Positions 1 through 8,062 are shown, numbered from the stretch's first letter. The stretch is DNA of 64,000 nt from BOKV01 sp041739465 (GCA_041739465.1 JBGSNX010000039.1:13522-77521), one strand, 5' to 3'. Numbers and translations: made by a program. Notes: generated from the letters alone by a model not told the origin.

Positions 1-234
1 CTTTGCTTTTCAGGTGCGTTCAGGGGTGAGAAGATCGAAAAGCCGGGCGATCTGGCAAGGTTTTGGCAAAATGCAGGCGACATCCGAGACAAGATGCGCC
101 AATGCAACCGCTTCTGCGGCATCTCCCACTCGGTACGCCGCGATTCCGCAACACTGTCCGGCGTCGAACAGGGTGTGCGCTTTGCCGAAAAACATGAAAC
201 GCGGACCGCGTCACCGGCTACGCCAGGTGGCTAA
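1..234 (+). CDS. 3' end of a protein cut by the left window edge, function not recognised
   Basis: The first forward frame is open from base 1 to a TAA at 232-234, giving the last 77 residues of a larger protein. The codon choice looks like real coding sequence. The fragment has three cysteines in the pattern CNRFC-GISHS and an upstream stretch GDLARFWQNAGDIRDK. A cysteine cluster near a C-terminus would fit an iron-sulfur or SPASM-type protein, but this is a guess from 77 residues. Opposite-strand frames here are shorter and less convincing. No name is offered. Confidence 0.45.
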   Translation, partial: LCFSGAFRGEKIEKPGDLARFWQNAGDIRDKMRQCNRFCGISHSVRRDSATLSGVEQGVRFAEKHETRTASPATPGG

Positions 235-452
235 TGGCGGTCGAGCGGCCAACCACATCGGATGATCGGACAGTGGAAGCCCACATCTGTGCCTATTTTC
301 GCACCTCAATAGGCCGGTTTGGCTTTTCATCGTTTCGATGACGCCCTTCAACCCGCGGACCTCCCGTTCGGAACATTTTGGCCGCAGCCAATGTTCGTAA
401 AAAATGATTGCCCATTGGTCTTGAAGTTCTCGAAACCAGTGCCTAATTCCCA

Positions 453-570
453 CGACAGCGACCGGGCCCCTCTGACAGGTGTACGCACACCTGTGATGTC
501 GGCGTTATCAGACCAGGGGCCTTTGTCATGCTGCGACGTTCCCCTTCAAAAATCAAAAAATCGAGGGGAT
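453..570 (+). promoter_or_regulatory. structured 5' leader of the TerC gene, candidate terC-motif regulatory RNA
   Basis: Seen directly: a 7-bp outer helix (465-471 with 515-521, ggcccct/aggggcc) encloses a perfect 8-bp hairpin (475-482 with 487-494, loop acgc). A further short helix can form between cagc 456-459 and gctg 530-533. Just downstream, cccct at 541-545 can pair with the Shine-Dalgarno aggggat region (564-568), which would hide the ribosome site. Known: a cis-regulatory 'terC motif' RNA of unknown ligand was predicted before terC genes in Alphaproteobacteria. Matching this leader to that motif is inference from position and lineage. The sequence does not show the conserved loops of the manganese yybP-ykoY riboswitch. 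Confidence 0.5.
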
Positions 571-574
571 CAAC

Positions 575-1585
575 ATGGAATTTCTTTTCTTCGAAGTGAT
601 CGACAAGCCGCTTTGGCTTTGGTTGATGTTCTTGACCATCGTGGTGACACTGATGGTCTTCGACCTTGGCGTTTTGCACAAGGACGACCACGAAATCGGC
701 GTTGCCGAAAGCCTGAAACTTTCAGCCTTCTACATCATGATCGCAATCGCCTTTGGCGGTTACATCTGGTGGGCCTGGGCGAACGGCACCCTGGTCACCA
801 GCGACGGAACCAATCCGGTCGCGGCGTATTTCCAAGGCTACATCATCGAGAAGGTGCTCTCGATAGACAACGTCTTCGTCATCTCGCTGATTTTCGGATA
901 TTTCGCCATTCCGCGGAAATACCAGTACCGGGCGCTGGTCTGGGGCATCATCGGGGTCATCGTGCTGCGCGGCATCATGATCGCGATCGGGGCGGAACTG
1001 GTGTCGAACTACAAGTGGATGACACTGGTATTTGCGGCGTTTCTGGCTTTCACCGGCATCAAGATGCTGTTTGCGCAGGAGGGTGAGACCGACGTTTCGA
1101 AGAATCCGATGGTTGGTCTTGTGTCCCGGTTCATGAACGTGACGAAAGAGCTGCATGACCAGAAGTTCTTTGTGCGCCTGCCGCACCCGGACACGCAGAA
1201 GATGGTTCTTTTCGCGACGCCTTTGTTCGTGGCGCTGGTCGTGATCAACTTTGCCGATGTGATCTTTGCTGTAGACTCGGTGCCCGCGATCTTCCTGATC
1301 ACCACTGACACCTTCATCGTCTACACCGCCAACATCATGGCAATCCTCGGCCTGCGCGCGCTGTATTTCGCGCTGGCCGCGCTGGTGCACCGCTTTCACT
1401 ATCTGAAGTACGCGCTGGCGCTGGTGCTGGTTTTCATCGGGATTAAGGGTTTTTACAGCTACTTCTTCGGCAAGTTCGACCCCTATTTGTCGCTGGCAAT
1501 CACCATTGGCATCATCGCATCAGGCATCTTCTATTCGCTGTGGAAGACCCGGGACGGGGCGGAAAGCTCCAGTCACCCGGCCTGA
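575..1585 (+). CDS. TerC/Alx family integral membrane protein
   Basis: A 336-residue inner-membrane protein with about nine hydrophobic segments. It has the family's acidic membrane motif: EKVLSIDNVFVISLIF near residues 91-106, and a second copy INFADVIFAVDSVPAIFLIT near 225-245. Both contain the membrane aspartates expected to bind a metal ion. TerC/Alx proteins are linked to manganese export, tellurite resistance and metal loading of secreted enzymes. The start follows a gaggggat ribosome site at 563-570. The leader folds into a likely regulatory RNA, so translation is probably controlled by a ligand or by pH/metal. It stands alone, with the next gene convergent. Confidence 0.92.
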   Translation: MEFLFFEVIDKPLWLWLMFLTIVVTLMVFDLGVLHKDDHEIGVAESLKLSAFYIMIAIAFGGYIWWAWANGTLVTSDGTNPVAAYFQGYIIEKVLSIDNVFVISLIFGYFAIPRKYQYRALVWGIIGVIVLRGIMIAIGAELVSNYKWMTLVFAAFLAFTGIKMLFAQEGETDVSKNPMVGLVSRFMNVTKELHDQKFFVRLPHPDTQKMVLFATPLFVALVVINFADVIFAVDSVPAIFLITTDTFIVYTANIMAILGLRALYFALAALVHRFHYLKYALALVLVFIGIKGFYSYFFGKFDPYLSLAITIGIIASGIFYSLWKTRDGAESSSHPA

Positions 1586-1721
1586 TGTCCAGTGGGGCAA
1601 GTGCCAACCGGGCGACGCCGCATGGCTGAACATATCGGATGGTGACTGCCCCGCCACGGAAACACCATCGCAGGCCGCAGTGCCGGCCTGCCCTTCCTTG
1701 TGATCCCTGCCCTCAACCTGT

Positions 1722-2189
1722 TCACACCCGTTCGAAATCCATTACCCAATTCGTCTCCCATGTCTGGCCGCCATCGGCAGACATTGCCTGTTCCCAGCGC
1801 GGTGTGGCGCTTTTTGTGTTGAGCCACAAGAACCGGACGATTACCGGGCGACCATCATGCGTGTCATCGGCCAGAAACGTTCCTACGTTGTCCGTAAAGC
1901 GGCCATTTACAGGAATGTCCAGTTTGTGGGGGTTAGCTGACGACAGCCACCAAATCGCCCAGGACTGGCTGGCGGGGTCGAAGGCTCGGATGGCAATGGC
2001 GTGAATATCGCCACCGGGGAAATGGATCAGGTTTTCTTCGATACAGCCATTGCCGCCCAGTGTGGGGCGGGTCTGTGATTGCCCGAGGAATTCCTCCCAT
2101 TCGTTGCATCCTGCAAGCCGCTCCTTGAGGCGGCGATGGCGAACCCGCCATTGTCCGAACTCAAAATCGAAATCACTTGCGCCAGTCAT
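1722..2189 (-). CDS. conserved hypothetical protein, DUF1579-like
   Basis: A 155-residue soluble protein without a signal peptide. It begins with FDFEFGQWRVRHRRLKERLAG and has repeated beta-strand-like stretches ending WNxxWVMDFERV-like. This aromatic pattern (FDFEFGxW at the start, W-E-x-N-W near the end) resembles the DUF1579 or calycin-like beta-barrel hypotheticals common in proteobacteria, whose role is unknown. A good ribosome site (ggggagg) lies about 5 bases before the ATG. It is convergent with the TerC gene and is followed upstream on its own strand by a 94-bp gap to the phosphonate genes. It is probably a single-gene unit. The family call is from memory of sequence style. Confidence 0.6.
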   Translation of the reverse strand: MTGASDFDFEFGQWRVRHRRLKERLAGCNEWEEFLGQSQTRPTLGGNGCIEENLIHFPGGDIHAIAIRAFDPASQSWAIWWLSSANPHKLDIPVNGRFTDNVGTFLADDTHDGRPVIVRFLWLNTKSATPRWEQAMSADGGQTWETNWVMDFERV

Positions 2190-2283
2190 CCTGCCTCCCC
2201 AGCTTCCAGCCGGCCAATCCGTTTGTTCTTTTTATGTTCTTCTTTTCATCATAAAAGTCAAGGGACTTTCAGCAGCGTTTCCC

Positions 2284-3741
2284 TCACCCCCAGGGCAGTG
2301 AAAACGTCTTGACGTTGGTGAAGCTTTTCATCGCTTCGATGACGCCTTCCTTGTAGCCATTGCCGCTGTCCTTGATGCCGCCGAAGGGCGACATTTCGAT
2401 GCGGTAGCCCGGCACTTCCCAGATGTTGACGGTGCCAACGACGAGGCCCTTGATGTAGGCCTGCATTCGGTAAAAGTCGTTGGTGCACACGCCCGAAGAC
2501 AGGCCGAAGGCGGTGGAGTTGGAGATGCGCATCGTTTCGATGTCATTGTCCGGCACGCGCACAATCGGGATGACGGGCCCGAAGGTTTCCTCCATCACCA
2601 GTTCGCTTTCGTGGCGCACATGGTCCACCACGATCGGCGGCAGCAGCGCGCCCTTGCGGCCGGGGTGGTAAAGGATCTTCGCACCCTGCGCTTCTGCCTT
2701 GTGGACGCGCTCCTCGAAGACCTGCGCCGCCTTTGCATGGATGACGCAGCCAAGTTCAGTGAGCGGGTCCATCGGATCGCCGAAGCGCAACGCTTTTGCC
2801 CGCTCCAACACCAGCGGCACGAAACGGTCGGCGACGCTCTCTTGCACAAGGATGCGCTTGACGGCCGTGCAGCGCTGGCCGGAGTTTTTTGTCGCCCCGG
2901 CAACGGCCAGATCAGCGGCCCTTGCAAGGTCGGTATCCGACAAATCACTGCAGATGATCAGCGGGTCGTTTCCGCCCAGTTCCAGCACCTGCCTTTTGTA
3001 AACCGCCTTGGCGGCGATCATCTTGCCGACAGGCACGCCGCCGGTGAAGGTGATGAGATCAAAGTCGGGATTGGTGATCATTTCATCGCCGATATCGGCG
3101 GGCCAGCCGGTGACAACGGACAGCATTTGCGGCGGAAGTCCGGCTTCATAGATCGCGTCCGCCAGCCACAGTGCCGTCAGCGGCGTCAGTTCGGTCGGCT
3201 TGACCACCATGCAATTGTTGGTAGCGATTGCCGGGGCAATCTTGTGGCTGACCATATTGAGCGGATGGTTGAACGGGGTGATCGCCGAGATTGCCCGCAG
3301 CGGCTCGCGGGTGGTGAATATCTTTCGCTGCTTGCCGTGTGGGGTCAGGTCGCAGGAAAAAATCTCGCCATCGTCGTGGATGCACATCTGCCCGGCGAGC
3401 GTGTAGACATCATAGGCCCGGCCGCATTCGTAAAGCGCATCAGCAAGCGAAATCCCCAGTTCCTCGGTGATGATCGGCGCCAGTTCGCTCTTTCGATCGT
3501 TGATGATTTTCGCGATGTTCAGCAAAATCCTCTGCCGCTCGTAGCGGGTGAGCGTTGGTTGGTATGCGGCGGCAATGGCGAACGCCTCGCGGGCATGTTC
3601 TGCAGTTCCGGCGGGTACGGTGCCAATCACCTCGTCGGTCCAGGGATAATGAACCGGCACCCGGTCCACGGTATCGACCTTGCGACCGGCAATGCGCATC
3701 TGTTCATGTCGCATCGCGATGGGTGGTGCGGTTTTCAACAT
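2284..3741 (-). CDS. phnY: phosphonoacetaldehyde dehydrogenase
   Basis: A 485-residue NAD-dependent aldehyde dehydrogenase. It oxidises phosphonoacetaldehyde to phosphonoacetate, the second step of 2-aminoethylphosphonate breakdown. The family parts are visible: PFNHPLN with the catalytic asparagine, ELGGNDP with the general-base glutamate, and GQRCTAVKR with the catalytic cysteine. Two starts are possible. A GTG at 3747 overlaps the phnA stop (GTGA), and an ATG at 3741 follows it by 2 bases. The ATG is preferred because it places the cysteine at residue 291, as recalled for the Sinorhizobium enzyme. It is last in phnW-phnA-phnY, and the neighbours fix the substrate among many dehydrogenases. 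Confidence 0.9.
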   Translation of the reverse strand: MLKTAPPIAMRHEQMRIAGRKVDTVDRVPVHYPWTDEVIGTVPAGTAEHAREAFAIAAAYQPTLTRYERQRILLNIAKIINDRKSELAPIITEELGISLADALYECGRAYDVYTLAGQMCIHDDGEIFSCDLTPHGKQRKIFTTREPLRAISAITPFNHPLNMVSHKIAPAIATNNCMVVKPTELTPLTALWLADAIYEAGLPPQMLSVVTGWPADIGDEMITNPDFDLITFTGGVPVGKMIAAKAVYKRQVLELGGNDPLIICSDLSDTDLARAADLAVAGATKNSGQRCTAVKRILVQESVADRFVPLVLERAKALRFGDPMDPLTELGCVIHAKAAQVFEERVHKAEAQGAKILYHPGRKGALLPPIVVDHVRHESELVMEETFGPVIPIVRVPDNDIETMRISNSTAFGLSSGVCTNDFYRMQAYIKGLVVGTVNIWEVPGYRIEMSPFGGIKDSGNGYKEGVIEAMKSFTNVKTFSLPWG

Positions 3742-3743
3742 GG

Positions 3744-4994
3744 TCACACCGCCGCCGCTGTGCAGGCGAAAAAGAAGGCGTCAAAATTGCGCAGCACCGG
3801 AGCTGCGGGCAGATCGATCACGCGGTTGGCGATGAACGGCACCACCTGTTCGGTCAGGCCCCCATGGCTGCGAAGCGGTTCATTCAGCGCGGCAAGATCG
3901 TGGCGGTGCGCGGACGTCCCAAGCGTCATGTTTTCCACGGAGATCATCACGATATCGCCAATCCGGTCACCGGGCAATTCGAACCGATGCACCGCCTCGG
4001 CCTTGTCAGCAACCAGCATCATGCCGGGGATCGCCTGCAATTGCGCAATGATCGCAGTCAGATCGGCGCCGTCCGGCAAATAAGCTGTTGCAAACGAACC
4101 GAGCGCGCCATGGTGAACGACATAGGGGTCGGTGATCGGCAGGATCACCCGGGCGCTGTCCTTGCCGAGCATTTCATCGAGTTTGTCCTGAACATAGATC
4201 ACCGCAGGGCTGCCATCGGCCAGATGTTTTGGCTTCATGCCATGGTCGGCCGTGACGATGATTGCTGCGCCCAGCGCATCGAGCTGCGCCAGATACTCAT
4301 CGAACATCTTGTAGAAGTTCTGCGCTTCAACATCTTGCGGCGCGTATTTGTGCTGCACATAATCGGTGGTGGTCAGGTACATGATGTCCGGCTGCCATTC
4401 GCGCAGGAGCTTGACGCCAGCGGCAAAGACGAATTCGGACAGGTCAGCGGAATAGACTTCCGGCACCGGCAGTCCCAGCCATACACTTGCGTGGTCGATG
4501 CCGTTTTCGGCAAGGGTCGTCTGGTCTGAGCGTTCCGAGGAAAAGCAGATAGCCCGGTCTTCATCAAACCGCAGCCCAGCCCCCAGCAAAGCGCGCAGCT
4601 TGTCCTTGGCTGTCACCAAAGCAATGCGGGCTCCGGCTTCGTAGAACTGGCCGAAGATCGTTGGTGCGCGTAAAAAACGCACATCGTTCATCATTACTTC
4701 CTTGCCGGTTTCCGGCTCGTACAAATAGTTGCCGCAAATGCCGTGAACGGCTGGCGGACGGCCGGTCGCGATCGACAGATTGTTGGGGTTGGTAAAGGAC
4801 GGAATAACCGAATGGGCCAGCCGGTCGGTTCCGGTTTCCCGCATTCGTTTCAGCGTGGGCATCAGGCCCTTTTCAATCGCGACTTCCAGATAGGCAGGTT
4901 CACAACCATCCAGGCAGATTGCGACGGCGGGGACCTTGGGCCAGGGATAAGCGCGGCCATTGGCCAGAACAGGTAGACGGGAATGGGCGTTCAT
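3744..4994 (-). CDS. phnA: phosphonoacetate hydrolase
   Basis: A 416-residue alkaline-phosphatase-superfamily enzyme that cleaves the carbon-phosphorus bond of phosphonoacetate to acetate and phosphate using two zinc ions. The expected zinc ligands and nucleophile fall at the positions recalled for the Sinorhizobium meliloti enzyme: Asp29, nucleophile Thr68 (in PSFTNPNN), Asp211, His215 (DYVQH), Asp250-His251 (TADHGMK) and His377 (RSHGG). This is strong evidence for the specific function and not just the superfamily. It sits between phnW (29-bp gap upstream) and phnY (almost no gap). It should be cytoplasmic, as no signal peptide is present. Confidence 0.95.
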   Translation of the reverse strand: MNAHSRLPVLANGRAYPWPKVPAVAICLDGCEPAYLEVAIEKGLMPTLKRMRETGTDRLAHSVIPSFTNPNNLSIATGRPPAVHGICGNYLYEPETGKEVMMNDVRFLRAPTIFGQFYEAGARIALVTAKDKLRALLGAGLRFDEDRAICFSSERSDQTTLAENGIDHASVWLGLPVPEVYSADLSEFVFAAGVKLLREWQPDIMYLTTTDYVQHKYAPQDVEAQNFYKMFDEYLAQLDALGAAIIVTADHGMKPKHLADGSPAVIYVQDKLDEMLGKDSARVILPITDPYVVHHGALGSFATAYLPDGADLTAIIAQLQAIPGMMLVADKAEAVHRFELPGDRIGDIVMISVENMTLGTSAHRHDLAALNEPLRSHGGLTEQVVPFIANRVIDLPAAPVLRNFDAFFFACTAAAV

Positions 4995-5023
4995 GTCTTT
5001 TTCCGATCTTGGAACGGGTTGGG

Positions 5024-6211
5024 TCAGGCGGCAAGCTTGGCGCGTTCGGCGATAGCAGCTGCAGGCGGGGCGGCGCTGTCAACGCCCATTTGGGAAAGCG
5101 TCTCTGCAGCAGCAGCCACAACACGACGCATCACGTATTCATCCATCCGCCCGATGCAGCCGATGCGGAAACTCTCAACCACGGTGAGCTTGCCTGGATA
5201 GATGATGAAACCCTTGTCCTTCATCAAATTGTAGAAGGTTGAAAATTCAAAATTGGCATGCGCCGGATTGAAGAACGTGACGATGATCGGCGAAAGCCAG
5301 CGGTCGGCGAGCAGGGTCTCAAAGCCCAGCCCGCGCATGCCTTCAACCAGCACATCGCGGTTGCGGGTATAGCGTTCACCCCGCCCCTTGACGCCCCCTT
5401 CCAACGCATGAAGCCGCAGCGCTTCTAGAAATGCCGCGACAACATGGGTTGGCGGAGTAAAGCGCCATTGGCCGGTTTTCTCCATGGTAGACCACTGGGC
5501 ATGAACATCGAGACTGAGCGAATGGGCATTGCCTTTGGATGCTTCCAGCGCAGATTTGCGTGCGATCACGAACCCGAACCCAGGAATACCCTCGATGCAT
5601 TTGTTGGCTGAAGACACCATGGCATCATAGCGGATGCGGTTCACGTCAAGTTCGACCGCCCCAAAGGCAGACATTGAATCAATGAGCAGCTTGCGGCCAC
5701 GCGAAGCCACCGCTTCGGCAATCTCGTCAACCGGGTTGAGGATGCCAGATGAGGTTTCGCAATGGATGGCCATGACATGGGTTATTGCCGGATCGGCATC
5801 CAGCGCGCGCCCCACTTCATCACCGCGAGGAGGCAGGTAATCGCCCTTGTTTATCAGCACAAAGGCGCGCCCCATTACCCGCAGCGTTTCGGCGGCACGC
5901 AAGCCATAAGCGCCGTTTGCCAGAACCAGAACCTTGCCGTCGCGCGGAACCAACGTGCCCAGCATGGCTTCAACGCTGAACGAGCCGGAACCCTGCATCG
6001 GCACGCAGACAAATTCTCGCGCCTCATCCCCTGCAAGTGCAACCAGTTGATCGCAAACGGATTTTGTCATTGCGCGGAAATCACCATCCCACGATCCCCA
6101 GTCGCGCAGCATTGCCTCTTTGACGCTGTAGGCAGTGGTCAATGGGCCGGGGGTGAGCAGAAATGGTTCGCCAAGGCGCGGATCGGGAAAGGCTTGTTCA
6201 AGATTGTTCAT
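5024..6211 (-). CDS. phnW: 2-aminoethylphosphonate--pyruvate transaminase
   Basis: A 395-residue PLP enzyme of aminotransferase class V. It transfers the amino group of 2-aminoethylphosphonate to pyruvate, giving phosphonoacetaldehyde and alanine. The N-terminus FLLTPGPLTTA and the PLP-lysine motif SANKCIEGIPGFGF (Lys204) match the family. The frame stays open upstream to 6340, but the ATG at 6211 is chosen because it has a gagg ribosome site 5 bases before it and gives the normal family N-terminus. It is first in the phnW-phnA-phnY operon, so this cell can use the commonest natural phosphonate for phosphorus, nitrogen and carbon. No phosphonate transporter is in the window. Confidence 0.94.
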   Translation of the reverse strand: MNNLEQAFPDPRLGEPFLLTPGPLTTAYSVKEAMLRDWGSWDGDFRAMTKSVCDQLVALAGDEAREFVCVPMQGSGSFSVEAMLGTLVPRDGKVLVLANGAYGLRAAETLRVMGRAFVLINKGDYLPPRGDEVGRALDADPAITHVMAIHCETSSGILNPVDEIAEAVASRGRKLLIDSMSAFGAVELDVNRIRYDAMVSSANKCIEGIPGFGFVIARKSALEASKGNAHSLSLDVHAQWSTMEKTGQWRFTPPTHVVAAFLEALRLHALEGGVKGRGERYTRNRDVLVEGMRGLGFETLLADRWLSPIIVTFFNPAHANFEFSTFYNLMKDKGFIIYPGKLTVVESFRIGCIGRMDEYVMRRVVAAAAETLSQMGVDSAAPPAAAIAERAKLAA

Positions 6212-6344
6212 GGGTGCCTCGCAGGCTTGAAGCGGAACTTTCGAAGCCACTCTCCCACGCCACAATCTATATGTAAAATCGTTAAACAAGATCGTTAGAT
6301 TGATTTTTTCGATACTATCGCACGATGGCGCAGACGTCATTTAA
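6212..6344 (-). promoter_or_regulatory. probable phn promoter/operator region
   Basis: This 133-bp gap before phnW is AT-rich compared with its surroundings. It contains a direct repeat atcgtta at 6278-6284 and 6291-6297 (13-bp period) and a 6-bp inverted repeat aatcta (6264-6269) / tagatt (6296-6301). Such spaced repeats could bind a LysR- or GntR-type activator of phosphonate genes. No regulator gene of that kind lies next to the operon. The role is inferred from position. Confidence 0.35.
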
Positions 6345-6962
6345 TCAACCAGCGTCAAGTTCACGCGCAGCCAGCTTTGCTTCCAGTTCGCGGATGCGGT
6401 TTTGAAGTTGATTGATCGCAGAGGTAACGTCTTGCGTTGGTATCAGTTGCGGAATGTATTGCGGGCAATTCCATTCAAAGGCCTGGACGTCGATCAAAAA
6501 GGCACGCTCTGCCCGCGACTTGAGCCCCTCTGGAACAAGTCTGTCGCTGAGTTCATCGCCCTCTTCCAATGCAACGATACGGATGTTCCCGAGCAGCTTC
6601 AGGCGTGCCCGGTTGACATAATCCATGAAGAAAAGGCTGGCGCGATTGTCGCTATCAAGGTTGCCGATTGAAATGTACTGGCGGTTTCCTCGCAAGTCGG
6701 CAAAGCCCAGGGTCCTTTCGTCAAGCACGTGAACAAAGCCGCGTGGACCACCACGATGCTGAAGGTAGGGCCAACCTTCAGCACCGTTTGTTGCCAGGTA
6801 AAAGCTCTCCCGTGCCAAGATGAAGGCCGCCTCATTGCCGCCCAACAAGTCGGGTCCTGCGAGCACGTTGTCTTCTCCGGCATATGCCCGGCGACTGCCC
6901 ATTTTTTCCTGCTCTGCCCGAACGCTGGAGGAAAAAAGCATCTGTCTGTAGCGCAGTGTCAT
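6345..6962 (-). CDS. pyridoxamine 5'-phosphate oxidase-fold flavoprotein
   Basis: A 205-residue protein with a split-barrel, FMN-binding fold. The stretch ESFYLATNGAEGWPYLQHRGGP near the start and ISIGNLDSDNRASLFFMDY in the middle are typical of the PNPOx-like family used for heme, F420 or general flavin chemistry. The C-terminal 35 residues form a likely coiled coil (SAINQLQNRIRELEAKL). The start at 6962 has gagg 6 bases upstream and lies 7 bp after the TetR stop, so the two are one operon. The substrate is unknown. Being paired with a TetR repressor and opposite a DsrE gene suggests a stress or detoxification role. Confidence 0.8.
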   Translation of the reverse strand: MTLRYRQMLFSSSVRAEQEKMGSRRAYAGEDNVLAGPDLLGGNEAAFILARESFYLATNGAEGWPYLQHRGGPRGFVHVLDERTLGFADLRGNRQYISIGNLDSDNRASLFFMDYVNRARLKLLGNIRIVALEEGDELSDRLVPEGLKSRAERAFLIDVQAFEWNCPQYIPQLIPTQDVTSAINQLQNRIRELEAKLAARELDAG

Positions 6963-6969
6963 GTCAGCC

Positions 6970-7533
6970 TCACTTTGTGAGTTCTGTTGAAAAATTGGCG
7001 AGCGCCGCTTCGAAAGGTTCCTTGCTTCCCAAACCACGCGAAAGGACGAGACTGCCCTGCAGCAGCATCAGGGCCGATTGCGCACGCGCTTCAGGATCAC
7101 CAGCGCCTGCTTGCCGCGCCACCTCGCAAAGGGCATCAAGCATCGTGCGAAAGCATAAACGGATCCGGTCTTCATAAGGGCCGGCACGACCGGGAAATGT
7201 TGAAAGCATGTTGAGCAAACAGGCCTTGGTGCCGCCGCCATAGAGTTCGTCAAATGCTTTGGTGACCTTGCTGATCCGCTCCTTCAACGGAGCATCCGAA
7301 GCAAGTGGGGCAACGACATTTTCGTTTGCCCATGCCTGCACGGTTGCAAGCACTTCGTCAGCCATCTGCGCTTTGCCGCCAGGATAGCGATGGTAGAGGC
7401 TCGCCTTCTTCAAACCAGCCGCCTGCGAAAGCATCTGGATTGACGCCCCCTCGTACCCCGAAGTGGCGAAAACCCTTGCCAGCCTTCCCATCACCTCCTG
7501 CTCGTCAATTTGCCTTGGCCTTGCCAATTTCAC
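6970..7533 (-). CDS. TetR/AcrR family transcriptional repressor
   Basis: A 187-residue regulator. The N-terminal helix-turn-helix is clear: VFATSGYEGASIQMLSQAAGLKKASLYHRY, the classic TetR recognition pattern ending in LYHxF/Y. The remaining helices form the ligand-binding domain. The start is a GTG at 7533, supported by a gggag ribosome site 5 bases upstream. The next in-frame ATG would cut into the DNA-binding domain. It is divergent from the DsrE gene, and a perfect 16-bp palindrome lies between them, so it very likely controls itself, the PNPOx-like gene and the DsrE gene. The inducing ligand cannot be read from sequence. Confidence 0.92.
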   Translation of the reverse strand: MKLARPRQIDEQEVMGRLARVFATSGYEGASIQMLSQAAGLKKASLYHRYPGGKAQMADEVLATVQAWANENVVAPLASDAPLKERISKVTKAFDELYGGGTKACLLNMLSTFPGRAGPYEDRIRLCFRTMLDALCEVARQAGAGDPEARAQSALMLLQGSLVLSRGLGSKEPFEAALANFSTELTK

Positions 7534-7584
7534 TGCTCCCGAAATGTTGATGTCGACCCGGAGAAAAACACTGCTACGGATATA

Positions 7585-7600
7585 TACCGAACGTTCGGTA
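7585..7600. promoter_or_regulatory. TetR operator palindrome
   Basis: The 16-base sequence taccgaacgttcggta is a perfect palindrome in the 86-bp gap between the divergent TetR and DsrE genes. Its core ccgaacgttcgg looks like operators of other TetR-family regulators. It lies 20 to 35 bases before the DsrE start, where a bound repressor would block transcription. Confidence 0.8.
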
Positions 7601-7619
7601 ATTACAAGGGAGAATGGAA

Positions 7620-7994
7620 ATGCAAAAGATCGCTGTGGTACTCATGTCAGACCCCCATGCCGGTGAAGAGGCGACAGGACGCATGTTCAATGCCCTGTTT
7701 CTCGTCGAAGAACTCAAAGGTCGCAGTGTCGAAGTCAAACTGCTGTTTCAGGCAACGGGAACACGTTGGATCAAGGAATTGGTCAATCCGGTTCACCCGG
7801 CGCATGCGCTTTATCGCCGGGTCGAAGACAAGTTGGGTGGGGTTTCACTGGGCTGCGCAACTGTTTTCGGCGCCGTTGAAGGCGTAAAGCTGGCGGGTGT
7901 CAGCTTGACCGCGGACCATGACATTGCTGGCATTGGCGCAGTGCAAGATCTGTCGCGATATGTTGCGGAGGGGTATTCACTCATCACCTTTTAA
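7620..7994 (+). CDS. DsrE-like small sulfur-relay-fold protein
   Basis: A 124-residue cytoplasmic protein with the DsrE/DsrF-like alpha/beta fold: IAVVLMSDPHAGEEATGRMFNALFLVEEL at the start, then VEVKLLFQATGTRWI. Such proteins act in sulfur transfer or as small redox-regulated partners. Only one cysteine is seen (SLGCATVFGA, near residue 82). It lies where some DsrE-like proteins keep their single active cysteine. The ATG at 7620 fits the aaggga ribosome site (8-base spacing) better than the ATG at 7614. It is a single gene opposite TetR-PNPOx, with a terminator 30 bp downstream. Confidence 0.75.
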   Translation: MQKIAVVLMSDPHAGEEATGRMFNALFLVEELKGRSVEVKLLFQATGTRWIKELVNPVHPAHALYRRVEDKLGGVSLGCATVFGAVEGVKLAGVSLTADHDIAGIGAVQDLSRYVAEGYSLITF

Positions 7995-8024
7995 CGGCAT
8001 TGCAATGGTGGGACGAGGCAACAT

Positions 8025-8062
8025 CCGGGCCGCTTGCAAACAAAGCGGCCCGGGATCATTTT
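8025..8062. terminator. bidirectional rho-independent terminator
   Basis: Stem ccgggccgctt (8025-8035) pairs perfectly with aagcggcccgg (8043-8053) over a 7-base loop and is followed by gatcatttt. It lies 30 bp after the DsrE stop. It can also end the leftward cioAB transcript, which stops at 8120. Confidence 0.8.

Noticed and set aside
459..540. The TerC leader as a manganese yybP-ykoY riboswitch
   Set aside because: The conserved loop sequences of that riboswitch are absent. Only the gene it controls is similar.
319..1086. A 255-residue forward frame and a 225-residue reverse frame over the TerC gene
   Set aside because: Both overlap the certain TerC gene, have arginine- and histidine-rich translations and lack ribosome sites. 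They are shadows of high-GC coding DNA.
2611..4083. 490-residue forward frame antisense to phnY and phnA
   Set aside because: Both minus-strand genes have complete catalytic motifs; the forward frame has none and no ribosome site.
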